From UKL13-2 sp031431435 (GTDB lineage Bacteria > Pseudomonadota > Gammaproteobacteria > Burkholderiales > Usitatibacteraceae): DNA of 42,163 nucleotides. Below are positions 32,220 through 40,160 of the stretch, piece after piece. The stretch is from NCBI GenBank assembly GCA_031431435.1, contig JANPDI010000081.1, positions 1-42,163 of the forward strand, in the 5' to 3' direction. Within the stretch, counting starts at the first letter, position 1; the number at the start of each line of letters is the position of its first letter. The translations under genes and the position numbers were made by a program. The notes below the pieces were generated by a model. The model did no database searches. It saw only the letters and a list, made by a program, of their open reading frames with translations, and was not told the DNA's origin.

Positions 32220-33473
32220 ATGAACTCAGCGCCTCCTCGTACACCGATTACACCGATTACACCGATTACACCGATTACACCGATTACACCGATTGCATCG
32301 ATGACATCGATTGCCCCGCCTACACCAATCACACCGACCACATCAATCCAGTCCGCCGCGATTGCGCAGCCATCGCCGCAAACGCTGACGGTGTCGGGGT
32401 GCTGGACTGCGCGTGGGATTACGATGGATATGCTTCAACCGCAGCTTGAGTCGATCCACCTGTCGTCAAACGCAAACGTCGTGGCGGAGACAAGCGCGGT
32501 CACCGCAATGGATACGGCGGGCGCATGGATGCTGCAAAAGCTGCTTTTGCGTTTACGTGAGAAAGGCGTGGTGATCGCCGTCGAAGGCCTGCAACCACGC
32601 TTTGCCACGCTGCTGGACGTGGTTGCAAAACAGGTCGCCGCACAAACTGGCAAGCCCATCATAAAATCCATTGCGCCACCCACCGCCTTGGCGCGGGTTG
32701 GCCTCGCCAGCGCCGCGGTGTTGGAGGAGGCGGTGGCACTACTCGCGTTCGTCGGACAAAGTGCGACAAGCTTCGCCGGCAGTCTGACGCATCCGACGCG
32801 TATTCGTTGGCGGCCGATCCTGTTCAACATCCGCACGGCGGGCTTCGACGCGCTGCCGATTGTTGGGCTGCTGTCATTTTTACTGGGGATTGTGGTCGCC
32901 TATCAGGGCGCGGATCAATTGCGACAATATGGCGCCAATATTTTTATCGCGGACTTGGTCGGTCTATCGATGCTGCGTGAATTCGCACCGCTCATCACCG
33001 CCATCATCCTCGCCGGCCGCTCTGGTTCGGCTTATGCCGCACAAATCGGCACCATGAACGTGACCGAGGAAATTGACGCCATGCGCACCATCGGTATTGC
33101 GCCAATCGAATTGCTGGTGCTGCCGAAAGTGATCGCGTTAATCATTGCGATGCCGTTACTCACCATGTTCGCCGACGTGGCGGGTGTTTTTGGCGGCATG
33201 ATCATGTCGCGTGTGCAACTCGGCGTGACGTATAACGAGTTTCTGGATCGTCTGGTCAAGGCCGTCAGCGTCACCTCTTACGTGGTCGGGATTGGCAAGG
33301 CACCGGTGTTTGCGTTCATCATCGCCATGGTCGGCTGTTTTCAAGGCTTCCGCACCAAAGGTGGTGCCGACAGTGTCGGTCGGCAGACGACGCGTAGTGT
33401 GGTGCAGTCGATTTTCTTGGTGATCGTTGCCGATGCGTTGTTTTCGGTCGCCTTCAGCGCACTGGACCTCTGA
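32220..33473 (+). CDS. MlaE-type ABC permease with N-terminal STAS-like domain
   Basis: 417 aa. Residues 5-45 are a low-complexity Thr-Pro-Ile repeat. A STAS/MlaB-like domain follows (TLTVSGCWTARGI, NVVAETSAVTAMDTAGAWML; residues about 55-130), then the MlaE permease domain with FNIRTAGFDALPIVGLLSFLLG, GLSMLREFAPLITAIILAGRSG (read in parts) and DAMRTIGIAPIELLVLPKV. Five to six membrane helices. It is the first gene of a four-gene operon and would pair with the ATPase to move phospholipids or other lipids between the inner and outer membranes. The start at 32220 has only a weak ribosome binding site. Confidence 0.88.
   Translation: MNSAPPRTPITPITPITPITPITPIASMTSIAPPTPITPTTSIQSAAIAQPSPQTLTVSGCWTARGITMDMLQPQLESIHLSSNANVVAETSAVTAMDTAGAWMLQKLLLRLREKGVVIAVEGLQPRFATLLDVVAKQVAAQTGKPIIKSIAPPTALARVGLASAAVLEEAVALLAFVGQSATSFAGSLTHPTRIRWRPILFNIRTAGFDALPIVGLLSFLLGIVVAYQGADQLRQYGANIFIADLVGLSMLREFAPLITAIILAGRSGSAYAAQIGTMNVTEEIDAMRTIGIAPIELLVLPKVIALIIAMPLLTMFADVAGVFGGMIMSRVQLGVTYNEFLDRLVKAVSVTSYVVGIGKAPVFAFIIAMVGCFQGFRTKGGADSVGRQTTRSVVQSIFLVIVADALFSVAFSALDL
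32241..32294 (+). repeat. In-frame 9-bp tandem repeat encoding TPI units
   Basis: Six perfect copies of ACACCGATT, followed by several diverged copies to about 32346. The period of nine keeps the reading frame of the permease gene. Confidence 0.9.
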
Positions 33474-33474
33474 C

Positions 33475-34428
33475 ATGTCCGCATTTGCCACCGTGGCTGC
33501 CACCGTGGTCGCCACCCCACCAACCAACCCCGATGATGCCGTGATCGAGATCAACAACCTCACGACGCGTTTTGGCACGCACGTGGTGCATCAAGATATT
33601 GATCTGAACGTAAAACGTGCTGAAATTTTTGCCGTGATTGGTGGCAGCGGCTCGGGCAAATCCACCCTGCTGCGGGAAATGATTCTGCTGCACCGACCCG
33701 ACGCCGGCAGCGTCCGTGTGTTGGGCGTCGATTTGGTGAATCTTGCCGACGATGATGCCCGCGCCCTGGCACTCCGACGGCGCTGGGGCGTGATGTTTCA
33801 GCACGGCGGCTTGTTCGGCGCGTTGACGGTGAAAGAGAATATCGGCCTGCCGATGCGTGAGCACACCGGTCTCACCGACACATTGATTGACGAGATCGCC
33901 GACTGGAAACTCGCCATGGCGGGTTTAAACGCAGAGGTCGGCAGCAAGTATCCGGCTGAGCTCAGTGGCGGCATGTTGAAACGCGCGTCACTTGCGCGCG
34001 CACTGGCGCTTGATCCCGAGTTGTTATTTCTCGATGAACCCACCGCCGGACTAGACCCCGTGAGTGCGGGCGGCGTTGATGATTTAGTGATCAAGCTGCG
34101 CGACTTGTTCGGCCTGACGATTGTCATGATCACGCATGACGTGGATACCTTATGGCAGGTTGCCGATCGTGTTGCCGTGCTTGCCGACGGCAAGGTGCAG
34201 GGCGTGGGGTCGATGCAACAACTTTCACAGATGGATAACCCCGCCGTCCGGCCGTTTTTTGATGGACCTCGTGCACATGCCGCGCAGCAGCAGAAGGTGC
34301 AGAACCAGGAACAACCAACAGTCAAGGCGCCGGTGCATGTCGAAAACGTGGCACACGTGACAAACGTGGCCCGCGTGGCCCACGTGGCATACATAGAAAG
34401 CAAGAGGCCATCATCGAAACCAAAGTGA
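33475..34428 (+). CDS. MlaF-type ABC transporter ATPase
   Basis: 317 aa from ATG 33475, two bases after the permease stop. Walker A GGSGSGKST (residues 56-64), Q-loop MFQHGGLF, ABC signature LSGGMLKR (163-170), Walker B LLFLDE (183-188) and H-loop His221. The signature variant LSGGM is normal for MlaF-type subunits. The C-terminal 50 residues are a polar extension with NVAHVTNVARVAHVA, a short degenerate repeat not found in the core family. It drives the permease of the same operon. Confidence 0.93.
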   Translation: MSAFATVAATVVATPPTNPDDAVIEINNLTTRFGTHVVHQDIDLNVKRAEIFAVIGGSGSGKSTLLREMILLHRPDAGSVRVLGVDLVNLADDDARALALRRRWGVMFQHGGLFGALTVKENIGLPMREHTGLTDTLIDEIADWKLAMAGLNAEVGSKYPAELSGGMLKRASLARALALDPELLFLDEPTAGLDPVSAGGVDDLVIKLRDLFGLTIVMITHDVDTLWQVADRVAVLADGKVQGVGSMQQLSQMDNPAVRPFFDGPRAHAAQQQKVQNQEQPTVKAPVHVENVAHVTNVARVAHVAYIESKRPSSKPK

Positions 34429-35375
34429 ACTACGCAATTGTTGGCGCGTTTGTCCTGCTGCTCGGTGCGGCGCTTATTACGGGCGTGCTGTGGCTTGCAT
34501 CGGGCGGCGCATTTCAGACCAGATACGACCTTTATTTGGCCATCATGGACGAATCGGTGGCTGGCCTCAACCTCAGTGCGCCGGTCAAATACAACGGCGT
34601 CGAGGTCGGCAACGTCAAGACGATCAAACTCGATGCCGACAACCCCGAACAAGTTCGGCTGACGCTGGCGATCGCGCAAGGCACACCAATCAAGATTGAC
34701 ACCATTGCGACATTAAAAACACAGGGGTTAACAGGTATTGCCTATGTCGAGCTCGACGGCGGTGCGCGTGACGCGGCACCACTACGGGCAACGGTGGCGG
34801 GCGAATATCCGGTCATCCGTACCAAGCCCTCACTGAGCGCACGGCTGGAAAATATTCTGACGACGGTGTTGGCGAAGGTGGATACCTTATCGACCAATAT
34901 TAGCGCGGTGCTCAGCGATGAAAACCGGGTCGCCTTCAGCCGGTCACTCGCCGATATTGCCGTGTTCACACGTACCGTTGCCGCGCGCAAGGAAACCATT
35001 GACGCCGGCATTACCAGTGCCGCGCGCACATTCGACAACAGTGCCAGCGCGAGCGCACAAATTGACGCACAAATCGCACCGCTGATGGCGCGCATCGGCA
35101 GGAGCGCGGATGCCCTCGAAAAAATGGGTAATGAAACCGCTGCCGCCAGCACCAGCGCCGGCAAGACCGTTGCCTCGGTTGGTGCCGACGTACAGCGCTT
35201 CACCGAATCCACGCTGCCGGATTTGGAACGTGCACTAAACGAGTTGAGTGCGCTGTCGGCTTCGCTGCGTCGGTTGAGCGAACAAGCGCGGCAGAATCCG
35301 AGCGCAATTGTCTCTGGTCCAAGTGTTGTGCCAAATGGACCGGGCGAAACCAATACGAGGCCGAAGTCACCATGA
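34425..35375 (+). CDS. MlaD/MCE-domain protein
   Basis: 316 aa from GTG 34425, overlapping the ATPase stop by 4 bp. One N-terminal membrane helix (YAIVGAFVLLLGAALITGVLWL in parts, residues 3-25), then the MCE domain (VAGLNLSAPVKYNGVEVG, GTPIKIDTIATLKTQGLTG, residues 38-120), and a long helical C-terminus (about 130-300) rich in Ala/Ser. In relatives the start is often METK-VNY; here the upstream codons would read IIETK-VNY, and the expected ATG codon is ATC, so GTG is my choice. It is a periplasmic lipid-binding component anchored to the inner membrane. Confidence 0.9.
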   Translation: MNYAIVGAFVLLLGAALITGVLWLASGGAFQTRYDLYLAIMDESVAGLNLSAPVKYNGVEVGNVKTIKLDADNPEQVRLTLAIAQGTPIKIDTIATLKTQGLTGIAYVELDGGARDAAPLRATVAGEYPVIRTKPSLSARLENILTTVLAKVDTLSTNISAVLSDENRVAFSRSLADIAVFTRTVAARKETIDAGITSAARTFDNSASASAQIDAQIAPLMARIGRSADALEKMGNETAAASTSAGKTVASVGADVQRFTESTLPDLERALNELSALSASLRRLSEQARQNPSAIVSGPSVVPNGPGETNTRPKSP

Positions 35376-36094
35376 AACGTTTCTACCCGAAATCCTGGCA
35401 ATCAGGCTTTGCAGCGGTTTTGCTAACCTTGACGACGGCTTGCAGCGGCCTCTTTCCGACCGCAACACCACAATCCACCTTCTATTCGCTAGACGACCTG
35501 CGCAGCGGAACTATTCGTGCGGCGCAGCCGCAATCGATAAAGCCAACCGCAGCAATATCGCCAGCGACAGCAGCCGATTCGCTGCCAACACTGATTGTGA
35601 GCCCGGTGCAGGCCGCCGCAGGTTATGACAGCACACGCATGTTGTATGTGCGCGAGGCGCACCGGCTCGAATATTTTGCGCATAACGAATGGGCGGATAC
35701 ACCGGCACGGATGCTCACGGCAATTGTGGTTTCAGCCATTGAGGACAGCGCTGCATTCCGCGCGGTGGTGTTGACCCCGACACCGGCAGTCGGCGACATC
35801 CGGCTGACAGTCGAGGTGGTTCGGCTTCAACAACATTTTGACGGCGGTCCGAGTCGTGTTCACTTCACACTGCGTGCCAATATGGTGGATTACGCAACCC
35901 GCAAGGTGTTGGCATCAATGGAATTCGACGAGGTCGTTACGGCGGCCAGCGAGAGCCCGCAAGGCGGTGTGGCGGCTGCCAATCGCGCGGTGCAAAACGT
36001 CATGTTCCGGCTTGCGCGTTTTTGCGCTGATGCCGCCGCGCAGTGGCAATCCGGCAGGGCCGCCGGTCTGCAAACAAACGTTCCTGGCAAATGA
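35372..36094 (+). CDS. ABC-type transport auxiliary lipoprotein
   Basis: 240 aa, overlapping the MlaD-like gene by 4 bp (ATGA). Signal peptide with lipobox LTTAC (Cys24). Mature protein has STFYSLDDL, LIVSPVQAAAGYDSTRMLYV (partly quoted) and HRLEYFAHNEWADTPARML, the pattern of PF03886 lipoproteins that accompany MCE transport operons. It is an outer-membrane-side component of the lipid transporter; it lacks transmembrane helices beyond the signal. Fourth and last gene of the operon. Confidence 0.9.
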   Translation: MKRFYPKSWQSGFAAVLLTLTTACSGLFPTATPQSTFYSLDDLRSGTIRAAQPQSIKPTAAISPATAADSLPTLIVSPVQAAAGYDSTRMLYVREAHRLEYFAHNEWADTPARMLTAIVVSAIEDSAAFRAVVLTPTPAVGDIRLTVEVVRLQQHFDGGPSRVHFTLRANMVDYATRKVLASMEFDEVVTAASESPQGGVAAANRAVQNVMFRLARFCADAAAQWQSGRAAGLQTNVPGK

Positions 36095-36203
36095 TGGCGG
36101 TGTGTTGAAAAAGTCGAACAAGGCCGGGCTGAGTCTGTTGGCGAACAGACCTGACTGTGCGTCTTTCACTATCCTTAAGCAACGTTAGCCAGCAGGAAAG
36201 CCA

Positions 36204-37274
36204 ATGAAACCGCCACGAAAAGGCCAGGCGCCACCACCGCTTGGACGGAATGAATTTCATGTTCAGTTCCACCGCTCGTTTCTCGACCCTGCTTTTCATG
36301 CGGTCAAGGACGCCCTGTCGGAAGTCGAACAGGTCGCGTGGACCAACTATCAGGAGGGACACAAGGCGCCGTTGACAGAAAAAGCCGGTGCGGGATTTTT
36401 TGATCCACAGTACGATCTCTCGACCGAGTGGAAAGCCACCAGCCGACGGCTGGGCGAGCTCGAAGCACTGCAAAAAGATCCACAAACGCCGTCGCGTGTG
36501 CTGCTGGTGTGCGGATCGGCGCGAAATGACGGCAGCTGTCCGGGTGAAATCTCCAAGACCTGGCGACTCACGCTGCTCGCGCAGGAAATTTTTCGACTGC
36601 AAAATATTGAGGTGGACATGCTCGACTTGAGCCTGTTGACTTCCGATTACGATAAACACATACACCCCTGCAAAGGCTGCGCGTCAACCGCAATGCCGTT
36701 GTGCCACTGGCCATGCAGTTGTTATCCGAATCACGGGCAGCGTCAAACCAATGACTGGATGGCGGAGATTTACGAGAAGTGGGTCGCCGCGCATGCGGTC
36801 ATCATCCTGACCCCGGTGTATTGGTATCAAACGCCAAGCGTGCTGAAGTTGATGATCGATCGGCTGGTGTGCGCGGATGGCGGCAATACCGATCCGACCA
36901 CCACAAATGGAAAGGACGCAAAGAAAGCCAAGGCGTTGGAGCTTAAGGGCTGGGACTACCCGAAGCATCTTGCCGGCCGCGCTTACGGCTTGGTGGTGCA
37001 CGGCGACGTGGCGGGAATCGAAGACGTGCGCCGCGGACTGTCTGATTGGCTCGACTGGATGGGCTTGATTGATGCCGGTGCCGGTGCGCGTCTGGATCGT
37101 TTTATCGGCTACTACGAATCATATGCCGAAAGCCACGAAGCGCTTGATCACGATCTTGCGGTTCAGGAAGAGGTTCGAAACGTCGCCCGTGCGGTGGCGG
37201 TGGCCGTCGGGGAATTGCGCCAGGGCAAGCTCAGCTTACCCGATGCGGGCTTGAAAAAACCACGCCCAAAATAG
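36204..37274 (+). CDS. Flavodoxin-family NAD(P)H-dependent reductase
   Basis: 356 aa. An N-terminal extension of about 95 residues precedes a flavodoxin-like domain with VLLVCGSARNDGSCPGE (phosphate-binding loop), ILTPVYWYQTPSVLKLMIDRL and GLVVHGDVAGIEDVRRGL. A Cys-rich insert HPCKGCASTAMPLCHWPCSC (five to six Cys) sits between the first strand and the flavin loop and could bind metal or be redox active. Family members reduce FMN or nitro/azo compounds. Starts 110 bp after the Mla-like operon, so probably its own unit. Substrate unknown. Confidence 0.82.
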   Translation: MKPPRKGQAPPPLGRNEFHVQFHRSFLDPAFHAVKDALSEVEQVAWTNYQEGHKAPLTEKAGAGFFDPQYDLSTEWKATSRRLGELEALQKDPQTPSRVLLVCGSARNDGSCPGEISKTWRLTLLAQEIFRLQNIEVDMLDLSLLTSDYDKHIHPCKGCASTAMPLCHWPCSCYPNHGQRQTNDWMAEIYEKWVAAHAVIILTPVYWYQTPSVLKLMIDRLVCADGGNTDPTTTNGKDAKKAKALELKGWDYPKHLAGRAYGLVVHGDVAGIEDVRRGLSDWLDWMGLIDAGAGARLDRFIGYYESYAESHEALDHDLAVQEEVRNVARAVAVAVGELRQGKLSLPDAGLKKPRPK

Positions 37275-37561
37275 TCTTGTGGTGTGGCCGTGTGGTCGCG
37301 GCGGGTCGCGCACAAAACTTGCCCGATGGACCATGCCGAATTTTGAGTAAGTTCGAGATACCCCGGGATGCGTTGGTTGTCGCACAGACTGCTTTCTGAG
37401 CGCTTCCTAATATTGAGATCGGTGGAAGTCGGTGCTCGGGTTCGCGCAGGGCGCGGATTTATCTCAACCGACTACCCCGCCCCAACGCCCTGACTGATGC
37501 CCATCTCTTCGCCTACTGGGTAGGAGTCAGCGGATCTTCTAGCCCAGCCAGGAGTAGACAT

Positions 37562-37855
37562 ATGAGTAACCGCATGTCGCAGGATCAAGACCAGCAGAAA
37601 CAACGCGATGAACTTGAGAAACCACCCATCGAAACCGTTTCGCTACCCAAGCTAAACAAGCAACAACAGCAGGAAGGCGGTGACGACGACGCTGAAGATA
37701 CGGTGCCATACGACCCGCGTGGAAAAAGCCCACATGAAGGCGGGGTCGGCATCGAGGGACGCACGGGAAACTCAGACGCGCCGCCAGAAGACGACATTGG
37801 CGACGAATCATACGATGAAACCTCCAAACACGAACCGCGGCCAGGCGCCAAATAA
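37562..37855 (+). CDS. Small hydrophilic disordered protein
   Basis: 97 aa with AGGAG upstream of ATG 37562. Extremely polar: DQDQQKQRDELE, KQQQQEGGDDDAED and RPGAK; no hydrophobic core and no Cys. No family recognised. It is followed 52 bp later by a second disordered gene with its own ribosome binding site; both end at one strong terminator. Confidence 0.7.
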   Translation: MSNRMSQDQDQQKQRDELEKPPIETVSLPKLNKQQQQEGGDDDAEDTVPYDPRGKSPHEGGVGIEGRTGNSDAPPEDDIGDESYDETSKHEPRPGAK

Positions 37856-37907
37856 ACCACCCAACCCTGCACGTTCAATGTCAGTTCAATTTATCCGGGA
37901 GCTTCAA

Positions 37908-38096
37908 ATGCAAAACCCAAAAGCAGTCGAAACGAGCAAGCCGCAGCCAGCAAAAACGGTGGATGGTGCGATGGATGCCAAACACACAAACGGTGATAAA
38001 GCCGCCCACCCGGACCCCGCTACAACGAACCTAGAACATGACGCCAGCAATCGTTTGGATAAAGCCCGCACAGCAAAGAAGACGCACCAGCAATAG
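37908..38096 (+). CDS. Small hydrophilic protein, second of a pair
   Basis: 62 aa from ATG 37908, with GGGAG upstream. Lys/Thr/Pro/Ala-rich, no hydrophobic segment: KAVETSKPQPAKTVDG, KHTNGDKAAHPDPA and LDKARTAKKTHQQ. The reading frame is longer upstream, but the ribosome binding site supports this start. Unknown function; it may act with the preceding gene under stress or desiccation, a guess from composition only. Confidence 0.65.
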   Translation: MQNPKAVETSKPQPAKTVDGAMDAKHTNGDKAAHPDPATTNLEHDASNRLDKARTAKKTHQQ

Positions 38097-38130
38097 GATG
38101 TATTGCTAGCGAGCAATCATTCGTCAACAT

Positions 38131-38171
38131 TGAGGCCACCGTGTACTTTGAGCGGTGGCCTCACTATTTTT
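38131..38171 (+). terminator. Strong rho-independent terminator
   Basis: TGAGGCCACCG (38131-38141) pairs perfectly with CGGTGGCCTCA (38153-38163) over 11 bp around an 11-nt loop, followed by CTATTTTT. It closes the two-gene disordered-protein unit. Confidence 0.9.
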
Positions 38172-38272
38172 GCGTGGCTACCAAGAAACTTCTGCTGTAT
38201 GTGGTCGGGGATTTGTTTGCAACTGCCAACGAAGCGACTGGCAGTCCCGAATGTCGCTGACATAAGCCTGTC

Positions 38273-38292
38273 ATCCCGGCGAAGGCCGGGAT
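38273..38292. repeat. dRS3-like palindrome (ATCCCGGC/GCCGGGAT)
   Basis: ATCCCGGC (38273-38280) and GCCGGGAT (38285-38292) form a perfect 8-bp inverted repeat around GAAG. The minus strand reads WIPAFAGMT, the signature translation artefact of the widespread proteobacterial short palindrome related to Neisseria dRS3. Confidence 0.8.
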
Positions 38293-38462
38293 CCAAGTTG
38301 CATTGTTGTGGAATTCGACAAGCTTAGACCCCGGCCCGGCGCAACCCGTGTGGTTGTTCGCCGGGGAGACCAACTCGAGGTTGGCGCTGTGAATCACAAC
38401 TTCTGATGCCGTTGGGGCTGAATTAACTCTTGGGAAGTGCTGTTCTACTAAACGCGTTCAAA

Positions 38463-38502
38463 TTTGGGCGTTTCCAAGCATAAACATCTGAAAATGCTCA
38501 CC
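38463..38502. repeat. Palindromic repeat, copy D (degenerate)
   Basis: A 40-nt segment aligned to copies A-C: GGGCGTTTCCAAGCA and CTGAAAATGCTC are recognisable, but the outer arms have drifted (TTTGGGC with GCTCACC), so pairing is weak. Confidence 0.55.
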
Positions 38503-38819
38503 GAATAATGACTTTGGCGACTTAATTTGCATGCGGAATTTAGATTGGAGACCACACCGCAGTCGCCCAAATTAGGCACTGCGCACCAACTCACCCGTTA
38601 GTATTTTGCGATCGGCGCTTCTGGCACTCGTTTGTCCTCACGGATCCGGTCCGGAACACGCTCTTTTCAAAAAAAGCGGCAGTGGGACGTCGTCGACGGC
38701 GGGCAGGGCATTCTGCCTGCGAACGTCTAAAAACACCGTCGTCTTAGCGCAGTTTGCCCACTTCACTGGTGCCCAGCCAGTCGTGAATCAACCCGCTGCT
38801 TTCTTCATTGACTCACAAC

Positions 38820-39503
38820 TCATGCAGCCGATTTTTTCAACGATTCCCGCAGCCGGAACGTGGCGGCATTCAGTTCGGTCTCGAAATCCTTCCAACGTTT
38901 CGCCGTGGCCTTTTTCATGGCGGCAAGTTTTACCTCCACCGCGTGCATTTCCTGCTGCAAGCTGGCGACCTCAAGATTGATTTTTATCTTTGCTTCGGCC
39001 GTTGCGGTTTCCGCGATTCTCTTCAGTTCCGCAATACGTACCTTTGCGTTGGCAATATCCTGGTCGGCGCGGCTGGTGAATTGATCACGCAATGTGCTGC
39101 TGCTGGCGTAGACAAATTGCGGCATGGCCTTGATGATCTCTTTGGTCCCGCCGGACAGGACGATTTTGCCGCCGAGTTCGCGTATTTGTGAGATTGGAAA
39201 CGCCACGTCGTGGCGGCCGATGCCAACAAAGCCGCCCGCGCCGATGATCACGTATGACACAAATTTATTCGGCGTGATGATGAGATCTTCAACCTTGCCA
39301 ATACGCTCATTGCGTTCGTTATAAACCACTTTGCCGAGAATGCTGCGCTTGACACTCCAGCCGACGGCAATTTCACTGCGTTCGGCGGCCGTCACACCAG
39401 TCGGTGTGGCGCCGGCAATTTGCGCCTGTGCCGGCGCAATGGATCCAACCGTTGCCAGCAGGCCAACAATAATGACGAATAGTAGCGAGGATGTGGGTCG
39501 CAT
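38820..39503 (-). CDS. PRC-barrel domain protein, secreted
   Basis: 227 aa from ATG 39503 (AAGGAAAC upstream). Signal peptide residues 1-28 end SIAPAQAQ. PRC-barrel domain at about 45-120: SILGKVVYNERNERIGKVEDLIITPN and YVIIGAGGFVGIGRHDVAFP (shown in parts). Residues 150-227 form a charged alpha helix, likely a coiled coil (LASLQQEMHAVEVKLAAMKK, approximately). PRC-barrel proteins bind partner proteins in ribosome or envelope contexts; a periplasmic role is suggested by the signal. Three 11-bp direct repeats sit immediately upstream. Confidence 0.88.
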   Translation of the reverse strand: MRPTSSLLFVIIVGLLATVGSIAPAQAQIAGATPTGVTAAERSEIAVGWSVKRSILGKVVYNERNERIGKVEDLIITPNKFVSYVIIGAGGFVGIGRHDVAFPISQIRELGGKIVLSGGTKEIIKAMPQFVYASSSTLRDQFTSRADQDIANAKVRIAELKRIAETATAEAKIKINLEVASLQQEMHAVEVKLAAMKKATAKRWKDFETELNAATFRLRESLKKSAA

Positions 39504-39518
39504 TGGAGTTTCCTTGTC

Positions 39519-39551
39519 GTGTGCTTGACGTGCGCTTGACGTGTGCTTGAC
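39519..39551. repeat. Three 11-bp direct repeats upstream of the PRC-barrel gene
   Basis: GTGTGCTTGAC, GTGCGCTTGAC and GTGTGCTTGAC in tandem, starting 16 bp before the PRC-barrel start codon. Eleven base pairs is about one helical turn, so the units would present the same DNA face: a possible binding array for a regulator. A TTGAC in each unit also mimics a -35 element. Confidence 0.6.
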
Positions 39552-39733
39552 ATGTGGCCGCGCGGGCGGTTGTGCGGGTTGGCAGGTTGGGCTGGTTGCC
39601 TGGTCAATACGACCAATCGGAACGGTGGGTGTTGACAACGCAGCGATTGATTCATCGCCCGTCAAGGTTAAACAGGGCGTTGTTGGCGCGTCAGTGCGAT
39701 AGCGCACCATTCGCTTGCGATCCGGAGGAAAAC

Positions 39734-39781
39734 ATGCATTTATTTTTGCTTATGTTCGCTAGAGCATGGAGCACACCTTGA
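39734..39781 (+). CDS. Possible 15-codon leader peptide
   Basis: ATG 39734 is preceded by the near-perfect ribosome binding site GGAGGAAAAC and encodes MHLFLLMFARAWSTP before TGA at 39779-39781. The peptide is hydrophobic and too short for a fold. It lies 42 bp upstream of the BON gene, in the same direction, so it might be a translated leader that controls it, or chance. Confidence 0.35.
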   Translation: MHLFLLMFARAWSTP

Positions 39782-39823
39782 ACGCCGCACTAAATAGCCC
39801 ATCGACAACCAAGAGGATGCGGC

Positions 39824-40075
39824 ATGTACACAGGCTCAGACGTACAGATTCAACGCGATGTCATGGCCGAGCTGGCGTGGGAGCCGCAAGTCGTGTCGAC
39901 CGATATTAATGTTGAGGTTAAAAATGGTGTGGTGACGCTGTCTGGTCGCGTCGCGACTGATGTTGAAAAAGCGCATGCCAGCCGCGCGGCACGTCGCGTG
40001 TCACTGGTATCAGCACACGCAGCGTGGGGAACGCCCGGCGTGGTGGAAATTGTTGATCAACTCACGCTGCCTTAG
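39824..40075 (+). CDS. BON-domain protein
   Basis: 83 aa with GAGG upstream of ATG 39824. The first half matches a BON domain: DVQIQRDVMAELAWEP, STDINVEVKNGVVTLSGRV. The second half (ATDVEKAHASRAARRVSLVSAHAAWGTPGVVEIV) ends with the GV-x-x-V-D-x-L close of the domain, with some extra residues between. No signal peptide is visible, so it may be cytoplasmic. A lone BON domain of this length is common near stress regulators. Confidence 0.82.
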   Translation: MYTGSDVQIQRDVMAELAWEPQVVSTDINVEVKNGVVTLSGRVATDVEKAHASRAARRVSLVSAHAAWGTPGVVEIVDQLTLP

Positions 40076-40160
40076 TGCGAAAAGCGCGTCAGGGACGTGG
40101 CGTCGTTGCGACCGATGGCGTTGATTGACCCGGCACGCCGTTGACTGACCCGACACACTG

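Larger units (their letters stand above)
38097..38819. other. Long intergenic region with repeats
   Basis: 723 bases. Contains the strong terminator (38131-38171), a dRS3-like palindrome (38273-38292), a short motif also found near copy A, and copy D of the 40-nt palindrome (38463-38502). ORFs in the last 250 bases do not look like protein; I see no gene there. Confidence 0.5.

Noticed and set aside
38164..38397. 77-codon minus-strand ORF with WIPAFAGMT
   Set aside because: This translation is a well-known artefact of the dRS3-like palindrome, not a gene.
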